A stretch of DNA of 64,000 nt from Littorina saxatilis (lineage: Eukaryota > Mollusca > Gastropoda > Littorinimorpha > Littorinidae): NCBI RefSeq assembly GCF_037325665.1, contig NC_090246.1, positions 42,118,941 through 42,182,940 on the forward strand. The letters are read 5' to 3'. The notes beneath the pieces were generated by a model. The model did no database searches. It was not told the origin of the DNA and saw only the letters and a program-made list of their open reading frames with translations. Made by a program: the position numbers and the translations under genes. Shown in pieces: positions 1-11,856 of this stretch. Every line of letters begins with the position of its first letter. Within the stretch, counting starts at the first letter, position 1.

Positions 1-1080
1 AGAAGATAAAAAAAACACGGATTCGTCATACACAAGCGAATTCGATGTAATCCATTGTTTCTTTAACTGTGTACAACTGACGTAACAAAATGATGGTTTA
101 TTAGTTGAAATGTAACAATTGAACTAAGGCACCATATGTCACTTTCAAAGCTAAAAACGTTGTTTCCGATTGCTGTTGACCAAACAAGGACAACATCGTT
201 TAAGACATTATTTTTTGCCAAAAAGGTGTTTTTAAACGCTACTCTTCTTTCCTTTCTGATTTCAGGAGGGGCCGGGCTGGTCGATTAATCTTTTTCTGTG
301 TTTATTTGTTTTGCTTGCTACTTTTTCTCACTCACGTTAAAATAAGATATGGAACTATGGATGGGTGTTGTACCTTCCTTTTTGAAAGCTATGTCATTTT
401 TACTTTCACTCTATCGACAGCTAGTCTTGGTCCAGTAAATATTGAACGCCAAATGTCCTGTTAGAATAAGTAAAATAAAATAAAATGAAATGAAATGAAA
501 GGAGATAACATTTAGGTAAAAACAAAAAAGTATAAAATAAAATAAAGTAAGTTAAAATAAAATAAGTTAAATAGAAAATAAGGAAATAGGATAAAGAAAG
601 TGTGTTGTCCTTTTCACTGGTAACTTGGACTGTCGTCTTGAACAAAAAGGCAAAGCAAAATAGCAGAAAAAGGTCGTTCCTTTTGGAAGAATGATGAGAA
701 GAAGAATACAAAGAACAAGAAGAACTCAAAAGATCATGGAGATGAGAAGAGAGGTCGACGAGGTGAAGTACGTGGTTGGGCAAAAACACACTACATACGG
801 TAGACTCAGAAAGCTGAAAGTATGGTGCAGCCAGACGGACAAATTTCATCAAAATGAATTAAAAACCTGTTTTATGTAGTTTAAAAGACGTTCAGTCACG
901 CGGTTAAGAAATCCACAGCGCGTCTTCCGTATTTTCACCGGAAGATTTGATACGAAAAAGTCAATGTTTGTATTTATGTGATTTTGCAAGAAAACAGAAG
1001 TTCTCAAAATCACACAGAGAAAACTAAATACTTGGGTCTGTCTCAGCTTTAAGTAAGATTTTTCCCTTAACTCATGGCTG

Positions 1081-1083
<3 letters not shown>
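1..1083. other. AT-rich intergenic stretch, no gene seen
   Basis: I see no recognisable protein, RNA or repeat boundary here. The short open frames between 420 and 880 overlap A-rich runs of aaata/aaatg type and have no domain-like composition. Confidence 0.5.
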
Positions 1084-1156
<73 letters not shown>

Positions 1157-1215
1157 CTGAAAGTTTGACAGATTGACTAAATGTATTAATTTCGCTTTAC
1201 GCGACTTGTTGGTTA
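1084..1215 (-). repeat. (GT)n plus terminal fragment of the palindromic-end repeat family
   Basis: A (GT)n run of about 70 bases is followed by a stretch whose reverse complement begins CAAGTCGCGTAAAGCGAAAT and continues into ATTTAGTCAA. That is the same end that starts the four large copies at 25249, 26260, 27483 and 35186. It is therefore a short or truncated member on the minus strand. Another such end lies near 31340-31368. Confidence 0.6.
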
Positions 1216-1439
1216 TCAGGTATGGTCTGCTTATTTGTTAAGTTTAAACACGAGTGACCGTGATCACCAGAGGTCGTTTTAAGGAGCGCGGGCTGGAATA
1301 AAGCCCTGTTTTCCAGGTTCGAAAACAGACTCACTTGCTTTAAACAACGTCATCTGCATCCGTCGCAACCGTGGGGCAATGGGTCTGCGCCAGAGAGGAT
1401 TATTCTCGTGTTTTATCGTGGCGGTGAGGTGACGCTGGA

Positions 1440-2350
1440 GGTTCCTCCCCAAGACACAGGCCTGGGCTGAGGTGTTATGGAAGACAGGCTGTAGTCAACG
1501 CAGCCCCCCCCTCCCCCCCCCCCCCCCCCCCCCGTGGTATGGAAGACAGGCTGTAGTCAACAAAGCCCCCCCCCCCCCCCCCCTGGTATGGAAGACGGGC
1601 TGTAGTCAACGCAGCCCCCCCCCCCCCTCTCTCACTCCAGGACACAGGCCTGGGCTGAGGTGGTATGGAAGACAGGCTGTAGTCAACGCATCCCCCCCCC
1701 CCCCCCCCCCCCCCCGTGGTATGGAAGACAGGCTGTAGTCAACGCTGCCCCCCCCCCCCCCTCTCTCTCTCCAGGACACAGGCCTGGGCTGAGGTGGTAT
1801 GGAAGACAGGCTGTAGTCAACGCAGCCCCCCCCCCCCCCTGGTATGGAAGACAGGCTGTAGTCAACGCAGCCCCCCCCCCCCCCCCCCCGTGGTACGGAA
1901 GACAGGCTGTAGTCAACGCAGCCCACCCCCCTCTCTCTCTCCAGGACACAGGCCTGGGCTGAGGTGGTATGGAAGACAGGCTGTAGTCAACGCAGCCCCC
2001 CCCCCCCCCACCCCCCCCCCCCCCCCCCGTGGTTTGGAAGACAGGCTGTAGTCAACGCAGCCCACCCCCCCTCTCTCTCTCCAGGACACAGGCCTGGGCT
2101 GAGGTGGTATGGAAGACAGGCTGTAGTCAACGCAGCCCCCCCCCCCCCCCCCCCCCCCCGTGGTATGGAAGACAGGCTGTAGTCAACGCAGGCCCCCCCC
2201 CCCCCCCCCCCCCCGTGGTATGGGAGACAGGCTGTAGTCAACGCAGCCCCCCCCCTCTCTCTCTGTCCAGGACACAGGTATGGGCTGAAGTGTTATGGAA
2301 GACAGGCTGTAGTCAACGCTGCAGCCCCCCCCCCCCCCCCCCCTCTCCAG
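1440..2350. repeat. Poly-C minisatellite, about 14 units
   Basis: The unit core GAAGACAGGCTGTAGTCAAC is repeated about 14 times between 1479 and 2320. Each unit is followed by GCAGCC and a C run of variable length (about 9-23). A second-order motif, CCAGGACACAGGCCTGGGCT, appears every one to three units, so the array has a higher-order structure. The proline- and glycine-rich open frames on both strands here are translations of the repeat, not genes. One C run at 1501-1533 is near pure. Confidence 0.9.
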
Positions 2351-2586
2351 GCAAGGCAGCGGAGGTTTGAAATCAGGGTTTTTCTACCCTTAAACTGCCA
2401 TCCCAGGCTATCGAGTTCCGTCTTTAAACAACGAGTTTGCCGAAAATCAATTTGATATCGGAAAAAAACAACCTGCCCTCTTGTCGAGGTAGCTAAGATT
2501 TATAATTATTTATATTTCACAGTTTGAAAATCCCTCTTAGCTTTCCTCTACCAATAGACGATGTTTGAATCAACTCGGGTTTTGGT

Positions 2587-2755
2587 GGGTTGCAAAAGAG
2601 TGAATGCTCTTGCTTTTATTGAGTCAAACTTTCCCACGTGACATTAATGAGGTTAGTCACTAGTGAGGGGTGTGTCTGAAACACATAGACAAGGAGCACG
2701 TGTAGAAAAAACTAGCCCTCGCTGAAAGCAAGAGTATTCATTCTTTCACAACCCA
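2587..2755. repeat. Short inverted-repeat element (MITE), copy 1
   Basis: The ends are inverted copies: GGGTTGCAAAAGAGTGAAT on the left, and AATACTCTTGCTTTC with TTGTGAAAGAATG on the reverse of the right. Inside is a CCCACGTGAC motif. The same element, with the same internal motif, recurs at 29178-29322, which supports a mobile origin. I could not define the target duplication. Confidence 0.6.
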
Positions 2756-2916
2756 TATAAACCTAACGGAATTATTTCTGGAGCGTCTATTGCCATCCAC
2801 AAGTAAAGGTTGGTGAACACTCGACATAGTTTTAGGACTTTCACTTAGATCATTCTGAAATTTTGCGTATATTGACCTCTAATATTAAACACACGCACAT
2901 CCACGCAGGCGCTCAC

Positions 2917-2946
2917 TAACACACACACACACACGCACGTACGCAC

Positions 2947-2994
<48 letters not shown>
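2917..2994. repeat. (CA)n microsatellite
   Basis: Interrupted CA repeat. The purest part is 2947-2993. Confidence 0.9.
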
Positions 2995-2996
<2 letters not shown>

Positions 2997-4085
2997 CACC
3001 TGAGTGTTGCGAAATGTCACTAATCGTACCGCAGACAATCACTTTTGTATTGCTAGCATCGCAATTCCTCGTTGTCAAAATACGCGTCATTCGCTTTTTG
3101 TCAGAAAGAGCAAAGGGGATAAAGTACATGTATAAAGCTTCGTGTCGCACATATGCAGATTGTATGCACTGATCTCCTATACGGCGGCGATGGTCGCCCT
3201 ATGGCCAGCGTATCGATCACTTAGTAGGAATCAAATAATCCTCACTGGAGATAAAGCAGTGTCTGTGCGCCTGGCTTTGTGGTCTGAAACATTCACGGGC
3301 TGCGGCCGTCGGAAAACAATGACCATGGTCTCTAACACCCAAAAATGGACTCCGCGCTTGATAGACATAAGGAAGAGAGATACGCCCTTTTGGTGCACAC
3401 TTTTCAAGGTGTCACATGTCGGAGGAAAAGAAGCAGGCGAGAATAAAGCATTTTTCAGTGTTAATTGACTGTGAATAATACGAAGGATCGAGTTAAGTAT
3501 GATTTTTTCCCTCTGTAACCATGTAACGCATGGACATTTCGCTAAACACTAGTTAACAAAGTTGTGTAGTAAGAGTTCAAGCCCAAGTAATTACAGTAAC
3601 GTTCAACGCTGTAACGTGCTCGCACACAACGTTCGGGCAATCAGTTACACCACAGTTCCAATACGCCTCTGTATTTTCGTCTGAAACTTTGATGAGCGAC
3701 CGCCACATTTTGCCCAAAATGTGGCTAGTCAAATCCCCCGAACCAACCCCTGAGACTTTAGATCAAAGAGCATTTCGATCATCACTTTAAACCCGTTCAT
3801 ATCCCAGGCTTTCACAATCATTGTTGAATTCCTTAGGCAATATAGCATTACCAGTTGGTGTAAAACACGCTGAGGGCATAATTATCGTGTCAATACTCTA
3901 TCGTCGTGTATTCTCCTAGCGTTTTCTGCGATGGTTATGTTGTATTTGGCGCTTGGACAATGATGCCAGTGTTATCATAATTAGAACACCTACATATTAG
4001 TTAACAATTGCATTGAGCAAAACGTTCGACATGGAAATAACCTCCTTCCTTGAATACGAGGGTCAACGCAGTCATAAAAAAAACC
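2995..4085. other. Unannotated intergenic stretch
   Basis: An open frame of 108 codons (3142-3468, +) is present, but it has no motif I recognise and no splice or start context that decides in its favour. I see no repeat boundary. Confidence 0.4.
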
Positions 4086-4287
4086 TTAAAGGTCATCCAC
4101 ATTGAAAAATGAAACTTTGCACAAAATATCTACATACTAAATGAAGTCGCATGCCGAAAATCTTTTTTCCGAAAAATGCTTCTTGTTTTTTATATTGAAT
4201 AAAATCTACTTCGGATAACCTTTTGCACCTGTGAAAACCGCGCCCACGTGATCATTTGCCTCGTGACGTCAGCGTATGTAGTCAACA

Positions 4288-4840
4288 ATGGCGGCGCTTA
4301 TCTCGGATAGTGTTAGTTCTGAACCAAAACGAAGAAAAACTTCCAATGGCCTATATTGTGCGGTTGGGCGATGCACAAATAAACAAGCCGATGGCTACAC
4401 CTTGCACCGCTTCCCGAAAAAAAAAACAGTCCGTGATAGGTGGGTACGTGCAAGAGAAAAGAGTAAACTTTGGCCCAAAGTGTGGGACACCGACTTCGTC
4501 GTCTGCGATTTGCCATGAACATTTCGAAGGTGACTGCTACCTTCCACGTGAGGCATTGATGAGAAGTTTCGGAATTAAAACAATAAGGACTCTAAAGCCT
4601 GGTTCAGTCCCAACCATCCATCGGGGATGTCACACGCGAAACACACAGATGAAGCGCGGTGCGTGTTTTCACATAAATATCGGTCAGTGTCAGCTTGACC
4701 CGTCCAGCTATCGCCCTGTGTTTGGGTTTGTAAACAACACGGCTGGCAGTGCCCACTGGTACGGTCAGTGTCAGCTTGACCCGTCCCGCTCCCGAGCTGT
4801 GTTTGTGTTCTATTTGTCGCATTATTATTATATTTTTTAA
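4288..4840 (+). pseudogene. THAP-domain protein, frame-broken (transposase N-terminus remnant)
   Basis: A start at 4288 opens a frame reading GLYCAVGRCTNK, then YTLHRFP, then RDRWVRAREK. These are the C-x4-C pair, the Phe-Pro and the Trp of a THAP zinc finger. The second half of the domain, AICHEHFEGDCY (the C-x2-H pair), then LKPGSVPTIH (the AVPTIF-like box), is in the next frame. One extra base near 4490-4500 therefore splits the domain. A THAP finger binds DNA at about 80-90 residues, which matches the joined length. After it come about 70 residues with no known domain, including two copies of GQCQLDPS about 28 residues apart, then a stop at 4840. The rest of a transposase is absent. The break could be an assembly error, but decay of a transposon gene is more likely. 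Confidence 0.75.
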
Positions 4841-5808
4841 TTTATTTATTTTGTTGGTAAATCACTAATTCTTTTTAGTATTTTCGTTTTAAATAAATAC
4901 ATTCAGGTGTGCATTATTTGGCCAAGTGTGTGTGTGCTCGAATAATGTCAAATTTGTGACATACTATGATCAATACTTGAATGCTTAATGTGTGTGTACT
5001 TTGAGCAAGTCTTTACAAGAACTGACTTTCAGTGGTAAATTAACTGTTAGCTACACATAGCTTTGTGGACTAATGATTGTGCTTTTCGTTATCTGAGAGG
5101 ATGGGTGAATGTGCCTGTGAATGTTTATGTGTTGGTTATTGTTTACTTGAGACAGGATGGAAAGTAAATTTAACTTGGAGAAAAGAGTAAGTTGTTGAGT
5201 TTATTGGAAAAGTAAGTTGTGTACCGTAGAATTTGTTGTTATGTTGACAAAACAGTTTAAAAAAGAGCAGACCTGACTCTGCAAGTGATAACTTATAACT
5301 ACTTGTTTCAATGACTTTGAGGTATGAGTGAGGTGAGACACCACCACACAATCCACATGTGAAATATATCTGACCGCTTTCGCTATCTCATGGTGACACA
5401 AAAACAAAGGTGGATGTGACAATGGCAGTATTAACTTGTTTTTGTTAGTTAAATTCGTATACACATTTGAAAATCATAAAAAGCTGTGAACACTCCCCAC
5501 CCACCCCCATGCTCCTTGCACACAAAAATATACCAACTACACTATGCATGTTACAAACTACATGATTTTACTGTTGCACTTCTGTATCTTAAATATAAAT
5601 AAATAAACACACTTTTTCAAATCAATGTGTGGCACAAGCTGAACCAACTACAAACACACATCAAAATAGTTTTCTCGTCAATGTAATAATAATATTTATT
5701 TTCTCGTCAATGTAATAATAATATTTAATCACAATGACAATGTATTATCAATAAAATTGGAACACATAAGGATGCAAAAATGGGCTGATGCTGTCATATA
5801 ATGTAATA

Positions 5809-7751
5809 TTACTCTGGGTCCCTATAACCCACGTACTGCCCATCTGCACTAGGAAACTGTTCTCTAATTCTTGCAACCGCACAAGCTGGTAAGGTGACCC
5901 TGATGTCTCTCCCCAGCCATTTCCAGACCCACCGCACAAGCATGCGGTAAGCTACATACCGATACCGCCTGGAAAGAAAAACAAGCATACAGTATTAATG
6001 ACAGTATCAATCAATCAATCAATATGAGGCTTATATCGCGCGTATTCCGTGGGTACAGTTCTAAGCGCAGGGATTTAAAAAAAAAAATTTATGCAATTTA
6101 TATCGCGCACATATTCAAGGCGCAGGGATTTATTTATGCCGTGTGAGATGGAATTTTTTTTACACAATACATCACGCATTCACATCGGCCAGCAGATCGC
6201 AGCCATTTCGGCGCATATCCTACTTTTCACGGCCTATTATTCCAAGTCACACGGGTATTTTGGTGGACATTTTTATCTATGCCTATACAATTTTACCAGG
6301 AAAGACCCTTTTGTCAATCGTGGGATCTTTAACGTGCACACCCCAATGTAGTGTACACAAAGGGACCTCGGTTTTTCATCTCATCCGAAAGACATATAAC
6401 GTGCGCCACACACAAGACCCTTTTGTCAATGGTGGGATCTTTAACGTGCACACCCCAATGTAGTGTACACGAAGGGACCTCGGTGTTTCGTCTGATCCGA
6501 AAGACTAGCACCCACCACCTAGGTTAGGAAAGGGGGGAGAAAATTGCTAACGCCCTGACCCAGGGTCGAACTCGCAACCTCTCGCTTCGGAGCGCAAGTG
6601 CGTTACCACTCGGCCACCCAGTCCACAGTACACAAAGTGTACAATCAGGATACTTGAAAACATTCCCCATATTGCTTTGCTCAGAATTAGCACATGCGAA
6701 TAAATGAATTGTCTTGAAATAAAAATGAATATCTGACAATTAATTTTCATTTTTTTATTTTATTGTTATTTGTTTTTGCACATCTATGACATAAACCTAT
6801 TTATAGTATCATGATTACAATTCTAAAAAAATAATAACTTACTCATTAGCATCCTGTATAGCCCTCCCATACTGCTGGTTGTACCAGTGATAGCATGTCT
6901 CCAAGACATAGTGGTCCAAGCACACTGATCTGAAGCCAGGGTGGTCAGTGATGCAGCCCACCCCTGTGCTTACTGTCAGTGATTCCATTTCTGGAATTTC
7001 TTGACAACAGCGGCATTCTCGGATTGAGCCCATGCCTGCACAGTTTGCGCACTGACACCTGCACACACAAAATTTGATACAAGTTTAGTTCAAATTCTCT
7101 GCAGTCTACAAACTCACACAAAAAAATTGATCTACTAAGGCAGTAAAACAACTGAAATGGACAAATTCACAACCAATGGTAGTGACCATTATGTCTAGAC
7201 AAAACCATAATAAATTGTTATTCCATTGGAACATTGGTATATCCATACGTGTACTGATTTGGCTAGTTTTAGTTTTGGGGACTGCTACTAGCAATGATTG
7301 AGTGGGCATACTGACTACTCAGTAGGATGATGTTTTGACTAAAATTATAATCAGGAATGCGCATCACTTTCTGGCATGCATGAATTGCATCAAGGGTAAA
7401 AGAAGACATCGCACAAACTTTACAAATTACTGACTGCAAAACAAGCTCTACCAGAATCGATTCTATAATAGGAATATATACGAGGAAGAGTCTCACAATC
7501 ACTGAATCAGTGGTAGTTTCTTACCAGTTGGTGGACATCAAACGATCGAGAGACTCGCTAAAATCGTCTCTGTCGGGTGTTTCCTCAACCTCAGCATCGG
7601 ACAGCTCAGGTTCAAACTGGTATGGTTGAAGATCGTGTTCATTCAAAACCTCAAAATCACTACTGTAGCACGATAGTTCCAGTGAAGAAACGCTGCTTGT
7701 TTCACTGTTTTCTTCATTGTCTGCCATTGCCAATACAGCTGCTGACGTCAC
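5809..7751 (-). CDS. P2X7 ballast-domain (P2RX7 C-terminal-like) protein, three exons, intact
   Basis: The exons are 7751-7525, 7058-6843 and 5968-5809. Both junctions are GT-AG in matching phase (GTAAGA and GTAAGT donors). The product is 200 residues. Residues 1-75 are acidic and serine-rich, ending in LDRLMSTN. Exon 2 supplies the cysteine cluster WCQCANCAGMG, ECRCCQEIPEM, GCITDHPGFRSVCLDHYVL. Exon 3 gives YRYVAYRMLVRWVWKWLGRD, then TLPACAVARIREQFP and a stop after GYRDPE. These match the intracellular ballast of vertebrate P2X7, a zinc-binding cysteine module also found as stand-alone genes in many invertebrates. There are no membrane segments, so it is not an ion channel. An in-frame ATG at residue 9 is an alternative start. 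An AATAAA lies downstream on the minus strand at 5700-5695. Intron 2 holds a SINE. Its molecular role is unknown to me. Confidence 0.88.
6001..6630 (-). mobile_element. tRNA-derived SINE (family A), nearly full length
   Basis: On the minus strand the head begins near 6623 with GGACTGGGTGGCCGAGTGG (A box) and has GAGTTCGACCC (B box, 6573-6563). These are RNA polymerase III promoter boxes of a tRNA-like head. The body ends in a (TTGA)n tail at 6001-6020. Relative to the copy at 11857 it carries an internal tandem duplication of about 112 bp: the block with GTGGGATCTTTAACGTGCAC occurs at 6320 and again at 6432. It lies in intron 2 of the ballast-domain gene. Confidence 0.85.
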
Positions 7752-7948
7752 TGCGAGGGGAGATCAGCCATGGCTGCGTTTTAGATTCTTACTTCCCTTA
7801 CCCTTAATTGCAGGTATGAAAACCCACTTTCATTGATCGATATCTATTAAACCAAAGGACTTTGCTTGCCAATATTTTGCATCTGGTACTATTTAGTAAT
7901 GTTCTCTCAGCAGAATTTTTTTGACCGAGCAATGTGGTTGACCTTTAA

Positions 7949-9300
<1,352 letters not shown>

Positions 9301-9307
9301 TTTCATC

Positions 9308-9856
9308 ATGGCTAAGAAAAAAAGATTTGTTGTGACTGTGGAACTTTCGTCGGATGAATTAGACAGGTTGGAGGCATTTTTCCAGCAAAGTGATGTTGAC
9401 TTTGATATTTCTGTTGATACTGATTCTGCGGGATCGACTAGTTATTCACAAATATCGGAATGTGCAGCCAACCCGGACCCGCCTTTTTATATTCCCGCGC
9501 TGGAGGGACGAGAAAGGTGTCCGTTTTGTTTTGCACAGCCCTGTGTGACGCATGAGGACTTTCGTCAAGGATGGTGGCCGATGGAAAATGTTGAACCACA
9601 CCAGAAAAATCATCTGTACAGAAAAGACCTGTACAGAACATTCTGGACAATGCTTTACCACCGAGGAGTCTGGAATCTACCTGAATACATTGTGAAGAAA
9701 GAAAACGCATTGGAGCTCGACGCACACAGAAGGAAATTTGTATGGAGTAAAGATAGAGACAAACGCGACATCATGCCGAACTGTGTGATATCTCTTATAC
9801 GGACATGGTTCCCAAATCCAGCTTGCACCGCCTACATGGGTCATTTGTGGGAATAG
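9308..9856 (+). CDS. 182-residue protein, probable distant relative of the P2X7 ballast family
   Basis: A single open frame runs from MAKKKRFVVTVEL to a stop after YMGHLWE. Residues 1-50 are charged and acidic. A cysteine pair, RCPFCFAQPCVT, lies near 70-82. Then comes LYRKDLYRTFWTMLYHRGVW (about 105-124) and the C-terminal DIMPNCVISLIRTWFPNPA with YMGHLWE. I recall a widespread, multi-copy invertebrate family with the same CPxC, IMPxCV, FPNP and YMGHxW landmarks and no assigned function. The order YR-x-FW-x-ML, P-x-C-[AV], IR-x-x-[FW]-P, Y-[MV]-G-[HY] parallels exon 3 of the ballast-domain gene 1.6 kb to the left, hence the suggested kinship. I see no signal peptide or membrane segment. The upstream in-frame piece KRRKFGGNRYSKP at about 9230-9270 ends in a stop and is not part of this ORF. 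Confidence 0.7.
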   Translation: MAKKKRFVVTVELSSDELDRLEAFFQQSDVDFDISVDTDSAGSTSYSQISECAANPDPPFYIPALEGRERCPFCFAQPCVTHEDFRQGWWPMENVEPHQKNHLYRKDLYRTFWTMLYHRGVWNLPEYIVKKENALELDAHRRKFVWSKDRDKRDIMPNCVISLIRTWFPNPACTAYMGHLWE

Positions 9857-10814
9857 ACAGAAGTCGTCAAGACCTGTAACGCTCGTGTGTTTTTTTTAAT
9901 GCCTGCATTCCATTTATGTTTGCAAAAAGGTTGAACTGAATGTTCGTGTGTGTGTGTCTCGGTTGAGAAGTAGATCCTGATGTTTTCAAAACAATTTTAA
10001 ATTTCCTTTTCATGGTCATCTCAACACGAAAATCATAACTTACAGGGCGTATAAAACAAAAAAAATATTATGTTCACAAATTAAAAATAAAAACGGACAA
10101 AAAGTAGCAGGAAGAATTCAGATGAACACTGGATATAAAAAGCGGTCAACTCTGTGCTTTCTCAGTGCTCAACGAACGTTGGTGTTAGGTATCAGCTCCA
10201 GCGGCAGTGACCGGAACGTTGGGGTCGTACGCCATCTGGATGACGTATTCCAGGTGGTGGGTGCTTACAGCAGGAACTATTTTTAGGATTCGGACGTTGC
10301 CTACGGCTATCATTGGCGCCGCCCACTTTGGTTGACTGACAGCCGTTTGATTTTGAATTCAAACTTGGTGAGTGAGAATTTTTTTTCTCAAAAAGCATGT
10401 TAGAAGGTTGTTTGTGATAAAATTTTGAACTGCATGTGTAGTGTTCATGCAGATGTAATCACTCGCACAATTTTGTGATTGTTGTTGTACTGCTGCCGTC
10501 GTACTTTACAAAAACTTGGTTCAAACGAGAGCTCGTTCCATCAAAGCACCCAATCACAAACTGGTCGTGGCACGCGCCAGTCTGCTTTTATACCCGCTGC
10601 TCGGTTAGCTGTAGTAGCAGGCGCTTGTGGGACATCAAGAGACGGTTTGGTCCTGCAAATGCATATTAGCTTACTCACGTTGTTAATAACAGTTTTTCAA
10701 CTTCTACCACAACCTCTCCCATTTCCCGTTACAAGGAGTAGAACATATCGCAGGAACAATTCTGTTCAAACCTACAACTACTTTCACTACTCAGTGGACT
10801 TCCGATACAACCCT
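9857..10814. other. Stretch without a supported gene
   Basis: A short minus-strand frame (about 10313-10185, 42 codons, ending AYDPNVPVTAAGADT) has the look of a protein C-terminus, but I recognise no family and see no clear acceptor. Nothing else stands out. Confidence 0.3.
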
Positions 10815-11043
10815 CAGGGCTGGACTTGGTGTATGAGAGGGAGGGGCTTCAAAATGAGGCAGGGGTACTTGGGCTGGTGAGGCAAGGGGGTCTGAATACT
10901 GTCGAAATGTAGCATTTGGAATGGGTACTTTGGGTCTCTCCTTTAGAACAAAAATGTACATCTGCCGGGTAAGCGGGGGGGTGGGAGGGGGGCGGGGCTT
11001 CCGGAACCAAGGACCCCCCACCCCTCCCCCTGTTCCAGCCCTG
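10815..11043. repeat. Small inverted-end element, hAT-like ends
   Basis: It begins CAGGGCTGGA and ends TCCAGCCCTG, perfect 10-base inverted ends of the CAGGG type common in non-autonomous hAT elements. A G-rich centre includes GGGGGGTGGGAGGGGGGCGG. I could not see a matching 8-base target duplication. Confidence 0.45.
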
Positions 11044-11856
11044 ACTTTCATGAGATGCATCAAGCAAACAAAAAGATGCTTGGGGGTCGGCGTGAGCCAC
11101 TTTTCGGTGCCATTTTGACTTCGACTTTTAATGTATGTTTCAGTGGTGAACTGTTTTGGTTCAGTTATGTTGTACAATGTCGCAGGGTGTTATTCTCTTG
11201 ATATCAGCTATGCTTTCAAAAGGTCATTTAAAAGTGGTTTAATTGTAGACAGCCTGAGCATCAGTATTTGTATTTTGTTACTTATTTATTCATGTAGGTA
11301 TTTATGTAAGCTTATTTATTTACCTAGAATTGACTGAATTTATATTAAAAAGAAATTTAAACAACTTACCCCTAACCCGTTGTTATTTGATGTATTTCTT
11401 TGGATTAAGCGTCCTAAATACGGACCAGAGTCAACTATCCTCGAAACTCAGAATGAGAATCCTCGACATATTGATATCGTCATTAAATAATTGCACGACA
11501 AGCTCTTTCATGGAGCCCTTGACCTTAAACTTGGCCCCAAAGGCATGGTGATACATGAAACATTGTAACCTCACAGCCGATCGCTCATAGGTCAAACTCT
11601 TCAGCAGACTCGACCTTCTGTCTTTTCAAACAAGTGTGCTCGGCGTAACTTCGATAACCAAATATGGATCTATGCCAAAATCATGCTATGCACAGGCTGA
11701 TCGCACAACAGTTCGCTGAAGCAGAGAAAACAACATGAATATGTTGAGATTCCGACTATTAACGTTACGAAATCAAGAATTTCTTTTATTATAGAGAGGT
11801 AAGTTTACGAAACTTCGTTTAATTATGGACAAAATGTTGTGTTCGTCTATAGTTAA
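11044..11856. other. AT-rich stretch, nothing recognised
   Basis: No domain-like frames or repeat ends are visible. Confidence 0.4.

Larger units (their letters stand above)
4086..7948. mobile_element. Kolobok-like DNA transposon (TTAA duplications) carrying THAP and P2X7-ballast genes
   Basis: The terminal inverted repeats are AGGTCATCCACATTG at 4090-4104 and its reverse complement at 7930-7944, 14 of 15 bases matching. Both are flanked directly by TTAA (4086-4089 and 7945-7948), the target duplication expected of Kolobok or piggyBac elements. The element proper is 3,855 bp. Kolobok transposases are known to carry an N-terminal THAP domain, and a THAP domain lies just inside the left end, so Kolobok fits better than piggyBac, whose ends usually begin CCC. 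No DDE catalytic part is visible, so this copy cannot be autonomous as read. A SINE sits inside it at 6001-6630. That the element owns both genes is inferred from the position of its ends. Confidence 0.75.

Noticed and set aside
1472-2370. Long proline- or glycine-rich open frames on both strands
   Set aside because: They are translations of the poly-C minisatellite; the same peptide recurs in several frames.
4090-7944. piggyBac instead of Kolobok for the TTAA element
   Set aside because: The ends do not begin CCC and the element holds a THAP domain, which belongs with Kolobok. piggyBac is not fully excluded without a transposase core.
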